DNA of 6,742 bases from Bacteroidia bacterium (GTDB lineage: Bacteria; Bacteroidota; Bacteroidia; AKYH767-A; OLB10), in NCBI GenBank assembly GCA_025450095.1, contig JANWID010000054.1, positions 1 to 6,742 on the forward strand, read 5' to 3'. The notes beneath the pieces are model-generated. The model saw nothing but the letters and a program-made list of their open reading frames with translations. It had not been told where the DNA came from and did not search any database. Each line of letters begins with the position of its first letter. The stretch's first letter is position 1. The position numbers and the translations under genes were made by a program. Below are positions 5,857-6,742 of this stretch, piece by piece.

Positions 5857-6742
5857 ATGAAGAGCCTATTTATTTTCACAATTTTTTATCTGGCTGCATT
5901 TATCTATCATCCCGTAAAGGCGCAGGTAGCAATAGACTGGCAGAAAAATTATGGAGGTACGTTTCCTGACTTTGGTGATTGTATTCAGCAAACCACTGAT
6001 GGCGGATTCATCGTAATCGGAACTTCCAGCTCATTTAATGGAGACGTATCCGGCAATCACGGGCAGGGCGATTTTTGGGTTCTCAAGCTGGATGCTTCAG
6101 GAGATACTCTTTGGACGAAATGCTATGGAGGTTCCGGCTGGGAGCATAGTAAATATATTGAACAAACCAGCGACGGAGGATATATACTTTCGGGAACCAC
6201 TGCTTCAAATAATGGTGATGTTTCCGGATTTAATGGTGGTAGTGATGATTACTGGATAGTAAAAATTGACGGAACCGGAAATATTCAATGGCAGAATTGT
6301 TTTGGAGGAACAGGATCTGAACTGGCAGCTGTAGCTCGTCAAACATCAGACGGTGGATATATCGTTACCGGTCAAACAGACTCGAATGATAGTGATGTAA
6401 CAGCAAATCATGGATCATTTGATGCATGGGTGCTGAAACTGGATGGCTCGGGCGCGATACAATGGAAGAATTGCTTAGGAGGTACCGCACCCGATGCATT
6501 ATTTTTCGCCGACCAGACTGTTGATGGAGGTTATATTCTGGCAGGCCGATCCAGCTCTATAGATGGTGATCTTACCGGCAACTATGGCGGCTCGTATGAT
6601 GTCTGGGTTGTAAAATTAAATAGTGCCGGAGTGATTCAGTGGCAGAAAAATCTGGGTGGAACTGGCTGGGATGAATCAGCTTTCATTCAACAGACCACGG
6701 ATGGAGGCTATGTGTTTACCGGATGGTCAAATTCAAATGATG
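5857..6742 (+). CDS. Secreted tandem-repeat protein (3' end outside the window)
   Basis: The frame starts at an ATG at 5857 and stays open to the right edge, showing 295 residues. The N-terminus is a signal peptide (MKSLFIFTIFYLAAF, then VKA before Gln23), which fixes the start although no Shine-Dalgarno sequence is present. From about residue 28 come units with the pattern W-x-K/N-C/N-Y/F/L-GG, Q-T-x-DGG-Y/F-I, NGDVSGN-x-G, D-x-W-V/I-x-KLD, G-x-I-Q-W. The GG anchors at residues 33, 91, 150, 208 and 267 are 58, 59, 58 and 59 residues apart; the fifth unit is cut by the edge. Three of the five anchors are preceded by Cys (Cys89, 148, 206). The unit is related in pattern to that of the gene ending at 1165 but differs in loop sequence (GDVSGN versus SGDKTEN) and length. 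A T9SS sorting domain is expected beyond the window; this is inference. Function is unknown; a surface or released beta-repeat protein is likely. Confidence 0.88.
   Translation, partial: MKSLFIFTIFYLAAFIYHPVKAQVAIDWQKNYGGTFPDFGDCIQQTTDGGFIVIGTSSSFNGDVSGNHGQGDFWVLKLDASGDTLWTKCYGGSGWEHSKYIEQTSDGGYILSGTTASNNGDVSGFNGGSDDYWIVKIDGTGNIQWQNCFGGTGSELAAVARQTSDGGYIVTGQTDSNDSDVTANHGSFDAWVLKLDGSGAIQWKNCLGGTAPDALFFADQTVDGGYILAGRSSSIDGDLTGNYGGSYDVWVVKLNSAGVIQWQKNLGGTGWDESAFIQQTTDGGYVFTGWSNSND
5941..6742 (+). repeat. Tandem coding repeats, 174-177 bp period
   Basis: The GG-coding anchors lie at 5953, 6127, 6304, 6478 and 6655, so the period alternates 174, 177, 174 and 177 bp. Every length change is one whole codon, so the frame is kept. 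The units are diverged at the DNA level and recognisable mainly as protein. The array runs past the right edge. Confidence 0.88.

Noticed and set aside
6038..6259. A 73-codon ATG frame on the plus strand
   Set aside because: It lies in another frame inside the longer signal-peptide-bearing gene that starts at 5857 and runs open to the edge with clear repeats.

Overview
The window looks like a stretch of a Bacteroidota chromosome. Four of its five genes encode large secreted repeat proteins. The three whose C-termini are visible (ending at 1165, 3409 and 5786) finish in a type IX secretion system (T9SS) type A sorting domain: a PNP motif, a 'SGIY/GMYF' strand about 50 residues later, and a Lys-containing last strand. 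The three visible N-termini (1955, 3693, 5857) carry Sec signal peptides cleaved just before Gln. No start codon has a clear Shine-Dalgarno sequence, which also fits Bacteroidota. The genus cannot be read from the sequence.

Layout: (i) 2-1165 (+), the 3' part of a repeat protein whose visible body is five tandem units of exactly 60 residues (180 bp), then a T9SS sorting domain. (ii) 1166-1302, a convergent intergenic gap holding two imperfect hairpins and a small palindrome. (iii) 1303-1827 (-), a DinB-superfamily four-helix-bundle protein, the only gene on the minus strand and the only one that looks cytoplasmic. (iv) 1828-1954, a short divergent promoter region. (v) 1955-3409 (+), a secreted sialidase-like (BNR/Asp-box) beta-propeller protein with a conserved-looking Cys cluster and a sorting domain. 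(vi) 3410-3692, AT-rich DNA without a gene. (vii) 3693-5786 (+), a secreted VCBS/FG-GAP-type protein with nine Asp-rich calcium loops and a sorting domain. (viii) 5857 to the right edge (+), the 5' part of a second secreted tandem-repeat protein of the same broad class as the first gene, with 58-59-residue units. It is cut by the window end, so its sorting domain is not visible.

The secreted proteins share an export route (Sec, then T9SS) and a general design of repetitive propeller-like beta structure. This fits cell-surface or released adhesins, binding proteins or structural proteins. No enzymatic pathway, mobile element, CRISPR array, tRNA or rRNA was recognised. Nothing here proves a new molecular system. 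The most distinctive points are the exact 60-residue array, the Cys-cluster sialidase-like family, the VCBS protein with one apparently lost calcium loop, and the palindromes in the convergent gap.
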